Assembly: GCA_047620505.1 (NCBI GenBank)
Contig: JBLHKS010000002.1
Location: forward strand, 58,829-122,828
DNA: 64,000 nucleotides
Reading direction: 5' to 3'
From: JBLHKS01 sp047620505
GTDB lineage: Bacteria; Verrucomicrobiota; Verrucomicrobiia; Verrucomicrobiales; DEV007
Shown: piece after piece, positions 31,607 through 39,504 of the stretch
Layout: the number at the start of each line of letters is the position of its first letter
How positions within the stretch are numbered: the first letter of the stretch is position 1
Program-made: the position numbers and the translations under genes
The notes under the pieces: model-generated
What the model saw: only the letters and a program-made list of their open reading frames with translations
Told to the model about the DNA's origin: nothing
Database searches by the model: none

Positions 31607-32367
31607 GCGGGTTTCCCGAGTTCCGCGAGAATCGTGCGGAACTGAAACGGCGTGAGATTCGGGATGGCTTCGCGCAACCGGGCAGCGATCCCGCTGACGT
31701 TTGGGCAGGCAAAACTCGTCCCGGTAAACGAGCGGAATTCGCCGTCCGGAACCGGAGCCTCGATGTAAATCCCGTTGGCTTCGATTTCGACGCGCTCACC
31801 AGATCGGTAGGTCAGCCCGAGCGGGTTTTCGAAATGCTCCATGTCGACGGCGATCACGTTCGAAGTTTTCGCCGGGTAGCCGATCTGATCCGGCTCGTTG
31901 GATTTGGCGACGACGACGATCACATTTTTGTAGAACGCGTCTTCAAGCACTTCGAAAACGCCGAGGTCAAACCGTCCGAGACCGGCGCTGAGGTTGATCA
32001 CGTCCCAGCCTTCGTCGAGCGCGAGCTGCAAGCCAGCGATCAGTTTTTCGGGCGAGTTCCGTTGATTCGGATTCATCACTTCGACGCTGAACAGGTCGGC
32101 TTTCGGCGCGATTTTATGGATGATTCCGGCGCAGGCCGTTCCGTGGGCGACCGGATCGCGGCCATCGACGAGTCTCCGAACTTCCGCGCCGCCTTCGCCA
32201 TCGTGAGCGATCTCGAAACTCGCCCTGAGACAGCCCTCAAGCGCCGGATGCCGAGAGTCGACGCCGGTGTCGAGCACGCCAACTTTCACTCCGGTGCCGG
32301 TGGCCTCGTCCAGCAGCTGCTGGACACGAGCGAGGTCGAACAGAGCGGAAAAACTCGTCGAAATCAT
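31603..32367 (-). CDS. Cytoplasmic subtilisin-like (S8) protease of the RiPP-like locus
   Basis: 254 residues with no signal peptide and no propeptide, so it is a bare catalytic domain. Triad: Asp in VGVLDTGVDSRHP (about D34), His in AHGTACAGII (about H78), Ser in FTGTSFACPNVSGIAA (about S225); the oxyanion-hole Asn fits VAKSNEPDQIGYPA. The start overlaps the MNIO stop by 4 bases (ATGA), implying coordinated synthesis. Cytoplasmic subtilases that trim leader peptides are known from RiPP pathways such as cyanobactins (PatA/PatG). By analogy this enzyme could cut the precursor at 33652-33864; that role is inferred from synteny. Confidence 0.85.
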   Translation of the reverse strand: MISTSFSALFDLARVQQLLDEATGTGVKVGVLDTGVDSRHPALEGCLRASFEIAHDGEGGAEVRRLVDGRDPVAHGTACAGIIHKIAPKADLFSVEVMNPNQRNSPEKLIAGLQLALDEGWDVINLSAGLGRFDLGVFEVLEDAFYKNVIVVVAKSNEPDQIGYPAKTSNVIAVDMEHFENPLGLTYRSGERVEIEANGIYIEAPVPDGEFRSFTGTSFACPNVSGIAARLREAIPNLTPFQFRTILAELGKPA

Positions 32368-33575
32368 GCCGCGTCGGCCTCGGATTCAAGCACGTTCGCC
32401 CAGGCCGCCCACTCCTGTTGCTCGAATTCCTCAGCCTCGTTCTGGTACATTTGTGAGAGCGCATCCCAGGTTGCCTCGAGCTTCAACATCGACTTTGGAT
32501 CGCAGAGTTCGACGCGCTCACGCCACTCGGGGTTCAAGCCGATCGCATTGAGCGTCTTGGCTCGGTCTGCGGCGAAATCCGCGCGGAAATCCGGATCCGT
32601 GATTCGTCCGAAGACCGCGCGCTGGAATTTCCGCAGTTGCTCAAACTCCAGCGCGAGGCAGTCAGGCTCCCCCCCCAGCGGTTGAGGCTTAAAGAGTTCA
32701 AACGGCCGCTCAGCGCTTGGCGCGTGCGCGGGCCGATGCTTGTAGAAAATTTCGCGAGCTCGGTGGAGGTCGTTCATCACGAGATCGAACGGATGAAAGT
32801 GGCTGTCGCGCTCGAGGATGACGATTTCTGCGCTGGTTCGGCGCACGATTTCTTCGAAGAGATCCCAGACCGGCATCATAACCGGTTTACTGTGGCTGTC
32901 TTCCCACTTGCCGTCCATGAAATGGCCGCCAGCGAGGTGGAGCTGGGTGACTCGATCGAGCGGGTAGCGATCGAGAAAATCGATCGGATCATAGCCGTGG
33001 TTATGGGCGTTGTTGAAGACGTTGGTTACGTCGAGGAGGAAGCTGCAATCGCACTCTTCAGCGATCCGGGAAAAGAATTCGGGCTCGCTCAAAGTTGGGT
33101 TTGGAGCGCCAAAATGGTAGGTCACGTTTTCTAACGCAAAGGGTCGGCCCAGCGCTGCGCGAGCGGCTTTGTAATTTTGCGCGATCCACTGAACTGCGGC
33201 TTCCTCAAACGGCATGGTGAGGAATATCGTCAGGTCCTTGCCGTCGATTTCATGGAAGGCGAGGTGCTCGCTGAAAACTTCGATGTTGTGACGCCGCATG
33301 AACTCGAGCGTCGAAGAAAGATAGCTCGAGCTGAGAGGTTGGACGGTGCCGATCGACATGCTAATCCCATGCGCCACGGAGGGAAAAATCGACGTCGCTT
33401 CGGCCAGCAGCTGCTCGTTTGGATCGGAGTTCACACGCCGCTGGCGAATAATGTAGTCCTCGGTCGGGAGTTCGAGCAGATCGATGTGATCGCGATTCTC
33501 CAGGCAACCATCCTGAATCACGTAGCGATAAGCTAAGCCGACTCCATAGGGTCTTGTGTGAATGTCAGGCAGCAT
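32364..33575 (-). CDS. MNIO (DUF692) multinuclear iron-dependent oxidase with C-terminal extension
   Basis: 403 residues. The TIM-barrel part covers about residues 1-290 with metal-ligand-type residues in family positions: H69 (SVAHGIS), H104 (FSEHLAFH), E149 (FALENVTYHFG), D182 (LLDVTNVFNNAHNHGYD), H213 (QLHLAGGH) and E255 (VILERDSHF). Members such as MbnB, TglH and bufferin enzymes use a mixed-valent di- or tri-iron site to rearrange cysteine residues of peptides (oxazolone, thiooxazole and other products). The last roughly 115 residues form a helical extension (RKFQRAVFGRITDPDFRADF) that could recognise the leader; MNIOs usually need a separate partner protein for this, and none is present. 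Lies between the precursor and the protease. Confidence 0.88.
   Translation of the reverse strand: MLPDIHTRPYGVGLAYRYVIQDGCLENRDHIDLLELPTEDYIIRQRRVNSDPNEQLLAEATSIFPSVAHGISMSIGTVQPLSSSYLSSTLEFMRRHNIEVFSEHLAFHEIDGKDLTIFLTMPFEEAAVQWIAQNYKAARAALGRPFALENVTYHFGAPNPTLSEPEFFSRIAEECDCSFLLDVTNVFNNAHNHGYDPIDFLDRYPLDRVTQLHLAGGHFMDGKWEDSHSKPVMMPVWDLFEEIVRRTSAEIVILERDSHFHPFDLVMNDLHRAREIFYKHRPAHAPSAERPFELFKPQPLGGEPDCLALEFEQLRKFQRAVFGRITDPDFRADFAADRAKTLNAIGLNPEWRERVELCDPKSMLKLEATWDALSQMYQNEAEEFEQQEWAAWANVLESEADAA
33405..33416. repeat. Dispersed palindrome in the MNIO gene
   Basis: AGCAGCTGCT core at 33406-33415, encoding EQLLAEA on the minus strand. See the family entry. Confidence 0.8.
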
Positions 33576-33651
33576 TTGGGGATGAAAAAAATGAACTGAC
33601 GAGGCCCGAGCCGAAACTCAAGCCCCGCCAGAGGAGTTGTTTCAGTTAAGC

Positions 33652-33864
33652 TTAATGCGGGCAATAATTCCGCCAGCAGTTGCGTCGCCAGCAGTTGCGC
33701 CAGCAGTATCCATGCGGTGTCACTTCGTCCTTGGCTTCGCTGGACTTCGCGCTCTTCGCGGAATCGAGGTTAGCCTTGACGTCTTCAGCAGGAACGAGGT
33801 TCTGCTCCAGTTGTTCGTCGGGGATGTTATAGAACTTCCCGTCCATACTTCTCAGGATAGCCAT
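33652..33864 (-). CDS. Putative RiPP precursor peptide with Cys/Trp/Arg core
   Basis: 70 residues. Residues 1-49 form a charged, leader-like helix without signal peptide (MDGKFYNIPDEQLEQNLVP). The C-terminal core, residues 52-70, reads GYCWRNCWRRNCWRNYCPH, with C54, C58, C63 and C68 and a repeated Cys-Trp-Arg unit. A leader with a compact Cys-rich tail directly upstream of an MNIO gene is the expected layout of an MNIO substrate. The spacer to the MNIO gene is 76 bases. An ATG at codon 7 is an alternative start. The core-coding DNA contains three copies of GCCAGCAGT (from 33672, 33687 and 33699), so the repeat could grow by slippage. Product, modification and function are not known. Confidence 0.75.
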   Translation of the reverse strand: MAILRSMDGKFYNIPDEQLEQNLVPAEDVKANLDSAKSAKSSEAKDEVTPHGYCWRNCWRRNCWRNYCPH

Positions 33865-34065
33865 TTCGTTTTTCTTGGTTGTGGTTTTTGGTTACGTTTT
33901 TCTATTTGGCTTCCCTCCGTCATAGAATCCGCTGGTAGACCGCCGAAGACGCGACGCCGGAACGCGCTTGCGCTCGGGATCAGAAAAATCGCGATTATTT
34001 TTTCGCCGTCCGATTTTTGGACGCGCGTAGACCCGGGTTTCTGGATCAGCAGCTGCTGAAGACTC
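33865..34065 (-). promoter_or_regulatory. Likely promoter region of the RiPP-like operon and end of the cyclophilin gene
   Basis: 201 bases between the cyclophilin stop and the precursor start, both on the minus strand. It holds a dispersed palindrome (34047-34058) and an inverted repeat AAAAATCG...CGATTTTT (about 33984-34018) that may end the upstream transcript. An A-rich stretch (about 33866-33910 on the minus strand) precedes the precursor start. No promoter box is clear enough to place. Confidence 0.35.
34047..34058. repeat. Dispersed palindrome CAGCAGCTGCTG, intergenic copy
   Basis: Full 12-base copy 8 bases beyond the cyclophilin stop. Intergenic, so it has no coding constraint. Confidence 0.85.
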
Positions 34066-35292
34066 CTAAGGAATGCTCGTTCCAGACGTGAACGGCCCGA
34101 AGAACGGAAAAGGCCCGGCCGAATTTCCTCCCGACGCGTAGCCGGTGAAGGTTCCCGAGCCATCCGGCGCGAAATCGCAATTGAAGAAAAAGGTGCCGAT
34201 GCCATCCAGGATCACGCCAATTTGCCCGTGGTGAAGATCTTGATTCCAGGTGTAGGCGCTGATGACTCCAGTGATCGGGTCGGGATTCAGCGTGTAGCTT
34301 CCGAGTGGATTGGCGGGATCGTTTGCTACGCGTTCATCCGCGGTAAACGTCATCGTCAGGCTCTGATCTGGGTCGCTCGAAGTGAGGGTCAGGTCAAAAG
34401 TCAGGCCGTTCAGCGTCTCCGGGACCGGAGAATATTCGACTTCTACGAGATTGAAGAACTGCTGATCGTTCCCGGCTGATTGCGGGGTCACGTCGAAATC
34501 CGCAGGAGGTGCCGAGGAAAGAAATTGGACGTCCGTCGATTGCCAGTTCGTTAGGACTGAGCTGTTGAAAGCGGTGAACTGAGTGAAAGGCCGAGGCAGA
34601 TAATTTAGAACGTATGAAGCTGGTGCCGCGGACACATCGAGCTGCTCCTCGGTGTCTCGTACGACCGGCAAACCCCACGCCGTAGGGTCGAAACCCTCAG
34701 CAGCTGCTCCGACTCGTACGATCGTCACTTTGTTGATCGTGACCGAACTTGCGGGCTGACCGCCGATCGCCTGGACCACGTTCAATCCTTCGACCACCCT
34801 GCCAAAGACCGAATGCTTCTTATCGAGAAAATTCGTCGCCGCCAGGGTAACGAAAAGCTGGCTGCCGTTCGTGTCCGCGCCGGAGTTCGCCATCGAAACG
34901 AAACCAGCGCCGTGGTGACCGACATCGGGATGGAATTCGTCGCCAAATTGGTATCCGGGACCGCCACTCAACGTGTTCGTCGGCGATCCGAATTGGATTA
35001 CGAAACCTGGCTCAGCTCGCGGAATTTTCAGGCCATCGTAGAACGGCTCGTTTGAAATTTCGCCATTCTCGGAGTCAACCCAAGCGCGAGTTCCCTCCGC
35101 AAGACCGACAAAATTTGCCACCGTTTTGGGTGTGCGCGCGAAATCCAAATCAATTGTGAAAGCGCCGCTCGTCGTTTCCACACTCGCATAAAGTCCGTCA
35201 GCAGCCGGAACCGCAATCGCCGCCGAAGAAAGCAGGAGGACTGCGGTCGAAGCGAGGGCGTGCCAGAAGCAGGAATTGTTTTTGGGCTGCAT
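34066..35292 (-). CDS. Exported cyclophilin-type peptidyl-prolyl isomerase with extra C-terminal domain
   Basis: 408 residues. Signal peptide (ALASTAVLLLSSAAIAV). Cyclophilin domain at about residues 30-205: TIDLDFARTPKTVANFVGLA at its start, then GFVIQFGSPT, GHHGAGFVSMANSGADTNGSQLFVTLA and HSVFGRVVEG, matching the active-site core (including the F-x-M-A and Q-x-F stretches). The remaining roughly 200 residues are beta-rich and acidic with no known motif (LTFDLTLTSSDPDQSLTMTF). It would speed proline isomerisation during folding of exported proteins. Not obviously part of the RiPP locus; separated from it by about 200 bases. Confidence 0.8.
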   Translation of the reverse strand: MQPKNNSCFWHALASTAVLLLSSAAIAVPAADGLYASVETTSGAFTIDLDFARTPKTVANFVGLAEGTRAWVDSENGEISNEPFYDGLKIPRAEPGFVIQFGSPTNTLSGGPGYQFGDEFHPDVGHHGAGFVSMANSGADTNGSQLFVTLAATNFLDKKHSVFGRVVEGLNVVQAIGGQPASSVTINKVTIVRVGAAAEGFDPTAWGLPVVRDTEEQLDVSAAPASYVLNYLPRPFTQFTAFNSSVLTNWQSTDVQFLSSAPPADFDVTPQSAGNDQQFFNLVEVEYSPVPETLNGLTFDLTLTSSDPDQSLTMTFTADERVANDPANPLGSYTLNPDPITGVISAYTWNQDLHHGQIGVILDGIGTFFFNCDFAPDGSGTFTGYASGGNSAGPFPFFGPFTSGTSIP

Positions 35293-35505
35293 AACGGAAA
35301 ATTGACGGGGCCGAGTTGTAACCCTTCTTTCAATCCATTGTCAATGCACTGCGAAACGTGACTGTTTGCGAACGCGTTGACGCCATTGATTGCCTCAGCT
35401 AAAGAGTCACGGCGGGAGGCGACAACGTAGCCCGCAAATTCCCATGCCTGATTCAATCGCAAAATCCGTTGGCGATGAGCCGCTGCCCTCGTAAGCCGAA
35501 GTCTG

Positions 35506-36984
35506 ATGCGCTGTCCTGCCTGCACGAATCCGATGACGCGAGCCGAGCCGGAACCTGGAGTTTCCGTTTGGGAATGCGAGGCTGAGCACGGTCGTTGGGT
35601 GCCGTCCTGGGTTTTTGCGAACTGGCTGGCTCGTCAGGAAAGCGGCAGGCGGCTTTTTGATCAGGAGCCTGGCGGCGAATCGGATGAAAATTGTCCGGAA
35701 TGCGGTGGCAGGCTTGAAAACTCGAATGCGGGCCGAGCGCTGGCTTATCAAATCGGGCATTGTCGGCGCTGCTGCGGAATCTGGCTGAATGCGGATCAAA
35801 ACCGGACACTGCGCGGAAAAAAACTGATGGCAGAGCTGGACGCGATTTTCGGGACGGTCCAACGGCGTGCTGAGGATCGGCTCTGTTCGGCGGGAGCCCA
35901 GAACCAGCGGCTGCCGGAGTCGACGGAAGATGAATCTGGTCAGGACTTCAACAACCGAATCATCGAGAAGAAGCCATTTTTCCCGGTCTCCAAGGATCTC
36001 CTCACCTATTTAAAGCGTTACGGACGTTCGTGCGAACTTCCACGAATCTACGAAGGATTGACCGAGTTTGTCCGGGCGTTTCCCTGCATGGATCCGGACG
36101 GAAACGACACGCTCTGGCAGACCGTCTCCTACGAACCTGCTCGCCAGGCAGAACTCGGCCGGCATCTCTGCCGAATTTATTCCGAGCTGAAAACCGGGGA
36201 TCCAGGCCTGATCGAGCACCTGAGAATCGAAAGAGTCGACTACTGTGATTTCGGAAACTCGAAACCGTTCCGAGTCAGAGTCGTTAACGAATTCAACGAC
36301 AACTACGACCATTTTTACGTCAAAGTTCCGGATGCTTCGCGAGTCTACGGTCTTGAACTGGAGCACATTCTTTCGCCGAATCTGACCAACTACCTCGTTC
36401 ACGAACACACCCTGATCGAGGAGCACATCGCGGGCATTCCGGGCGACGTTTTCATTCGAGATCACATCTCGACGCGCCGATTTAACCAGGTCCGCGTCGC
36501 CAAGGAATTCGTAAAATTCAACGAGCGCTGCTTCATTCGACTGCTCGGCGACATGCGCAGTTATAATTATGTGGTCGACATCACGCCGGATTTTGAGGAG
36601 ACGCAGTTTCGCGTCCGTGCGATCGATTTTGATCAACAATCGTTTGAGGGCGGCTTCCGGATTTATCTGCCTCAGTTCTATAAGGAAAATGCCGGGGTCC
36701 GCGATCTCTGCATGGCGCTTTTGAATTATCCGACGATTCGGCAGTACCAGTTGGAAGAGCGAACGATGGTCGCTCGACGAATCGCGGCTGAGCGGACTCG
36801 TTTGGACGCGATGTTTGAGTGCATGCGAAAAGATGAGATCTCAACGTCGGAAAAAACCGCGGAGCTTGTCGAAGGTCTGAACGAGTATCACGAAACGAAC
36901 GCGTTCACGGGGCTGGAGACGATGGGCGAGGTTGTGCGGCGAAATATCGAAGTCGCGATTTCCAAGGCGAACGGAAATTCCTAG
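35506..36984 (+). CDS. Zinc-ribbon protein with a kinase-like C-terminal domain
   Basis: 492 residues. Two Zn-ribbon-like Cys clusters are at the N-terminus: C3-P-A-C6 with C24/H28, and C63-P-E-C66 with H85-C86-R-R-C89-C90, the second in the zf-TFIIB style (CRRCCGIWLNAD). The C-terminal 300 residues resemble a protein-kinase or aminoglycoside-phosphotransferase fold: a hinge-like EEHIAGIPGDVF, then a catalytic-loop match LGDMRSYNYVV (D349-x4-N354) and a DFG-like AIDFDQQSFEG (about D374). This fits HRD/DFG spacing. The kinase assignment is inference from pattern. No signal peptide. It stands alone, 31 bases ahead of the radical SAM gene. Confidence 0.65.
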   Translation: MRCPACTNPMTRAEPEPGVSVWECEAEHGRWVPSWVFANWLARQESGRRLFDQEPGGESDENCPECGGRLENSNAGRALAYQIGHCRRCCGIWLNADQNRTLRGKKLMAELDAIFGTVQRRAEDRLCSAGAQNQRLPESTEDESGQDFNNRIIEKKPFFPVSKDLLTYLKRYGRSCELPRIYEGLTEFVRAFPCMDPDGNDTLWQTVSYEPARQAELGRHLCRIYSELKTGDPGLIEHLRIERVDYCDFGNSKPFRVRVVNEFNDNYDHFYVKVPDASRVYGLELEHILSPNLTNYLVHEHTLIEEHIAGIPGDVFIRDHISTRRFNQVRVAKEFVKFNERCFIRLLGDMRSYNYVVDITPDFEETQFRVRAIDFDQQSFEGGFRIYLPQFYKENAGVRDLCMALLNYPTIRQYQLEERTMVARRIAAERTRLDAMFECMRKDEISTSEKTAELVEGLNEYHETNAFTGLETMGEVVRRNIEVAISKANGNS

Positions 36985-37015
36985 CCAGCCGCTCAAATGA
37001 GCGTCACTGTTCAAA

Positions 37016-38110
37016 ATGGCGCTTACCGATCTCTCCGAACTTCAGCCTCTAAAAGGTCGCGGCGCGGCGGAAAATCCTGGAAATCGGTTTGAGCAGATGC
37101 TGGTCGAACTGGATCCGGATGCGATCGAGGATTTGCGGGTTTCGGATCCGGATTTCGAGATTCGGAGGCCGAAGACGGTCTTTTTTCGCGACGATTCGCA
37201 ATCGATCATTAGCCGGAATTCGAGCCCGGATCTGGGGTTCGATGCGAGTTTGAATCCGTATCGCGGCTGTGAACATGGCTGCAGTTACTGCTATGCTCGG
37301 CCGTATCACGAGTATCTCGGTTTCAGCGCGGGGCTGGATTTCGAGACGAAAATCATGGTGAAGGAAAACGCGCCGGAGTTGCTTGAGCGCGAGCTGAGTT
37401 CTCCGAAGTGGACGCCGCAGACTCTGGCTTGCAGCGGCGTGACCGATTGTTTTCAGCCGGTGGAGCGGAAGCTCGAAATCACGCGGCGTTGTCTCGAGGT
37501 TCTCGCCAAATTTCGAAATCCCGTGACGGTTGTGACGAAAAATCATCTCGTGACGCGCGATATCGATCATCTCAAGCAACTCGCGGCGGACGGGGCCTGT
37601 TCGGTGGCGCTTTCGATCACGACTTTGGATCCGAAATTGGCGGCGAAACTGGAACCGCGCGCGTCGAGTCCGGAATATCGGCTCCGTGCGATCGAAGAGT
37701 TGTCCGCAGCGGGAATTCCGACCGTGGTCTCGGTTGCGCCGATCATTCCGGGGCTGAACGACCACGAAATTCCGGCGATTCTGTCAGCAGCTGCTGAACG
37801 CGGGGCGACGCGGGCTTTTTACGTGATTCTGCGTCTCCCGCATGGCGTTTCGGAGCTCTTCATGGCGTGGTTGGATCGGCACGAGCCCGGGCGTCGCGAA
37901 AAAATCGAAGGGCGGATCCGCGAGATGCGCGGGGGCCAGCTGAACGACAGCACTTTTAAAACGCGGATGAAGGGAGAGGGGGCGTTGGCGGCGGAAATCA
38001 GCGCGCTTTTCCGAGTCGCAGCGCATCGAGCGGGTCTCAATCGGGATCGGATCAAATTGAACACGGATTCATTCCGAAAACCCGGCGGAATTCAGCTCCA
38101 ACTTTTCTAA
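37016..38110 (+). CDS. Radical SAM protein, PA0069 / spore-photoproduct-lyase-like family
   Basis: 364 residues. The 4Fe-4S/SAM motif is CEHGCSYCYARPYHEYLG near residue 85, in the context GFDASLNPYRGCEHGC. Further family features are TKIMVKENAPELL, GVTDCFQPVERKLEITR and VTKNHLVTRDIDHL. Members cleave SAM to a 5'-deoxyadenosyl radical; the reaction is not known for this subfamily, and DNA repair is often suggested from similarity to spore photoproduct lyase. It begins 31 bases after the zinc-ribbon kinase-like gene. The palindrome at 37785-37796 encodes SAAAER. Confidence 0.85.
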   Translation: MALTDLSELQPLKGRGAAENPGNRFEQMLVELDPDAIEDLRVSDPDFEIRRPKTVFFRDDSQSIISRNSSPDLGFDASLNPYRGCEHGCSYCYARPYHEYLGFSAGLDFETKIMVKENAPELLERELSSPKWTPQTLACSGVTDCFQPVERKLEITRRCLEVLAKFRNPVTVVTKNHLVTRDIDHLKQLAADGACSVALSITTLDPKLAAKLEPRASSPEYRLRAIEELSAAGIPTVVSVAPIIPGLNDHEIPAILSAAAERGATRAFYVILRLPHGVSELFMAWLDRHEPGRREKIEGRIREMRGGQLNDSTFKTRMKGEGALAAEISALFRVAAHRAGLNRDRIKLNTDSFRKPGGIQLQLF

Positions 38111-38213
38111 TTGAGTGTCACACTTTAGTTCTTCGGAAAAAGCATAGTAACAATAGACAGGCTTAAGATCATCCTCTATGGATCGACCCCTGTTTTTTCA
38201 GAATTCGAAAGCT

Positions 38214-38810
38214 ATGTTAAAAAATATCCTTTTTTCCCTTTCCGCCATCGGCCTCATTATTGCTCTGAGTGGATGTGATCAATCCGGCAGCAAAAGCGAC
38301 GGCGATGAGCCCGAAACTGCAGTTGCTCCGCCAATCAGCGCGAATGTGATCGCGGTGATTGATCTCGACCTGATTGCGCAACGCACCGGGTCCGATCAGA
38401 AGATTCAAGCGGCGCTGACTCAAGCGCAGAACCAAATCAATCAACAACTCGGGGCGATGCGCCAGAACTTCCAGACGCAGGTTCAGCAGGCGGCGGTGAC
38501 AGTGCAGAACCGAGTGAATCAAGGAATTGCCGGCCCGAATGAAGTGGCTTCGCTTGAGAAGGATATTGCAAATCTCAACGTTCAGCTGCAGCGCGAACAG
38601 CAAGTCGGCCAAAATAAGTTGAGCGAGGCTCAGATTAATTTGATCAACTCGTTTAAGAATCAGGTTCGCCCGATCGTCCAGCAAATCGCTAGAGAGCGTG
38701 GCTACGGACTGGTAATCACGAAGAACGAGACCGTGATTTACACTTACGACCAAGCGCATGACATCACTTTGGAAGTGATTACTCGGATGACGACTCCAGT
38801 TGTCCCTTAA
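38214..38810 (+). CDS. OmpH/Skp-like periplasmic chaperone, lipoprotein form
   Basis: About 198 residues from the ATG at 38214. The N-terminus ends LIIALSGCDQ, a clear lipobox. The Skp pattern follows: a short strand IAVIDLDLIAQ, long Gln/Asn-rich coiled-coil arms (NQINQQLGAMRQNFQTQVQQ), and a closing strand GYGLVITKNETVIYTYD. Skp trimers hold unfolded outer membrane proteins. Lipidation is unusual for Skp, which is soluble in Proteobacteria. It sits alone ahead of another exported protein gene. Confidence 0.75.
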   Translation: MLKNILFSLSAIGLIIALSGCDQSGSKSDGDEPETAVAPPISANVIAVIDLDLIAQRTGSDQKIQAALTQAQNQINQQLGAMRQNFQTQVQQAAVTVQNRVNQGIAGPNEVASLEKDIANLNVQLQREQQVGQNKLSEAQINLINSFKNQVRPIVQQIARERGYGLVITKNETVIYTYDQAHDITLEVITRMTTPVVP

Positions 38811-38866
38811 ACTGAAATTCTAACCTAATCCTCGATACAAACCGAATTTTTACCTCTCTCCGATCT

Positions 38867-39412
38867 ATGAGAAAAAACACCAAACTGACTGTCGTGACGA
38901 TCGCTGGACTTTTCCTTGCGCTCGTTGGTTTCCAATCAATTCAAGCCCAAGGCGAAGACGCCGCTACCACGCCCGCCGCGCCTGCTGCCGAGCCTGGAAC
39001 TGGAGCTGATGCAGCCGCCACTCCTGCCGTCGATCCCGCCGTCAAAGCACCGACGCTTGACGAGGTCAAAGCGCAGTGGAACAAGAATCTCGTCTGGGTT
39101 TCGTTCATCGTTGACGATGGCCGTGTTGCCTCCCAGCGCGACTACTTCGGAGCCTTCGATAAGGCGGATTTCGACACCGTTGTCAATGGCGGAGCCAAAG
39201 GCATGGTCAAGGTCCAGCAGGTCTTCTACTACAACAGCGCAACTCGCCAGTTTTCGCGTTTCGACGCGGCGCAAGGCGGCCAGATGCCTCTTCTCGGAAA
39301 GAGCGGTTATTTCCGCCCGGAAAGCATCATGCGAATCGTCCCGCTCAACAACGAGTTCGTTGAGCGCCTGGCAGTTCAGATGTTCCTTGATGTTAAAGGC
39401 GTGAAAGACTGA
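38867..39412 (+). CDS. Exported protein of unknown function
   Basis: 181 residues. Signal peptide ends near SIQAQG; an Ala/Pro/Thr-rich linker (residues about 25-65) precedes a compact domain with KNLVWVSFIVDDGRVASQRDYFG and SGYFRPESIMRIVPLNNEF. No known domain was recognised. It precedes a strong rho-independent terminator and appears to be the last gene of a short unit with the Skp-like lipoprotein. Confidence 0.65.
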   Translation: MRKNTKLTVVTIAGLFLALVGFQSIQAQGEDAATTPAAPAAEPGTGADAAATPAVDPAVKAPTLDEVKAQWNKNLVWVSFIVDDGRVASQRDYFGAFDKADFDTVVNGGAKGMVKVQQVFYYNSATRQFSRFDAAQGGQMPLLGKSGYFRPESIMRIVPLNNEFVERLAVQMFLDVKGVKD

Positions 39413-39450
39413 TCGAGTCTTTGATAGCCTGAGATAAATTAATTTCTCTA

Positions 39451-39486
39451 AACCGGCGGCGCTTCTGGCCCGCCGGTTTTTTTGTT
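39451..39486 (+). terminator. Rho-independent terminator
   Basis: AACCGGCG and CGCCGGTT arms around a 12-base loop, followed by TTTTTT. Well placed after the secreted-protein gene that ends at 39412. Confidence 0.85.
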
Positions 39487-39504
39487 TTCAGGGAGCCGCT
39501 AATC

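Noticed and set aside
33852..34205. Minus-strand ORF overlapping the precursor promoter and the cyclophilin end
   Set aside because: Starts inside the cyclophilin gene in another frame, with an Arg/Ser-rich chance composition.
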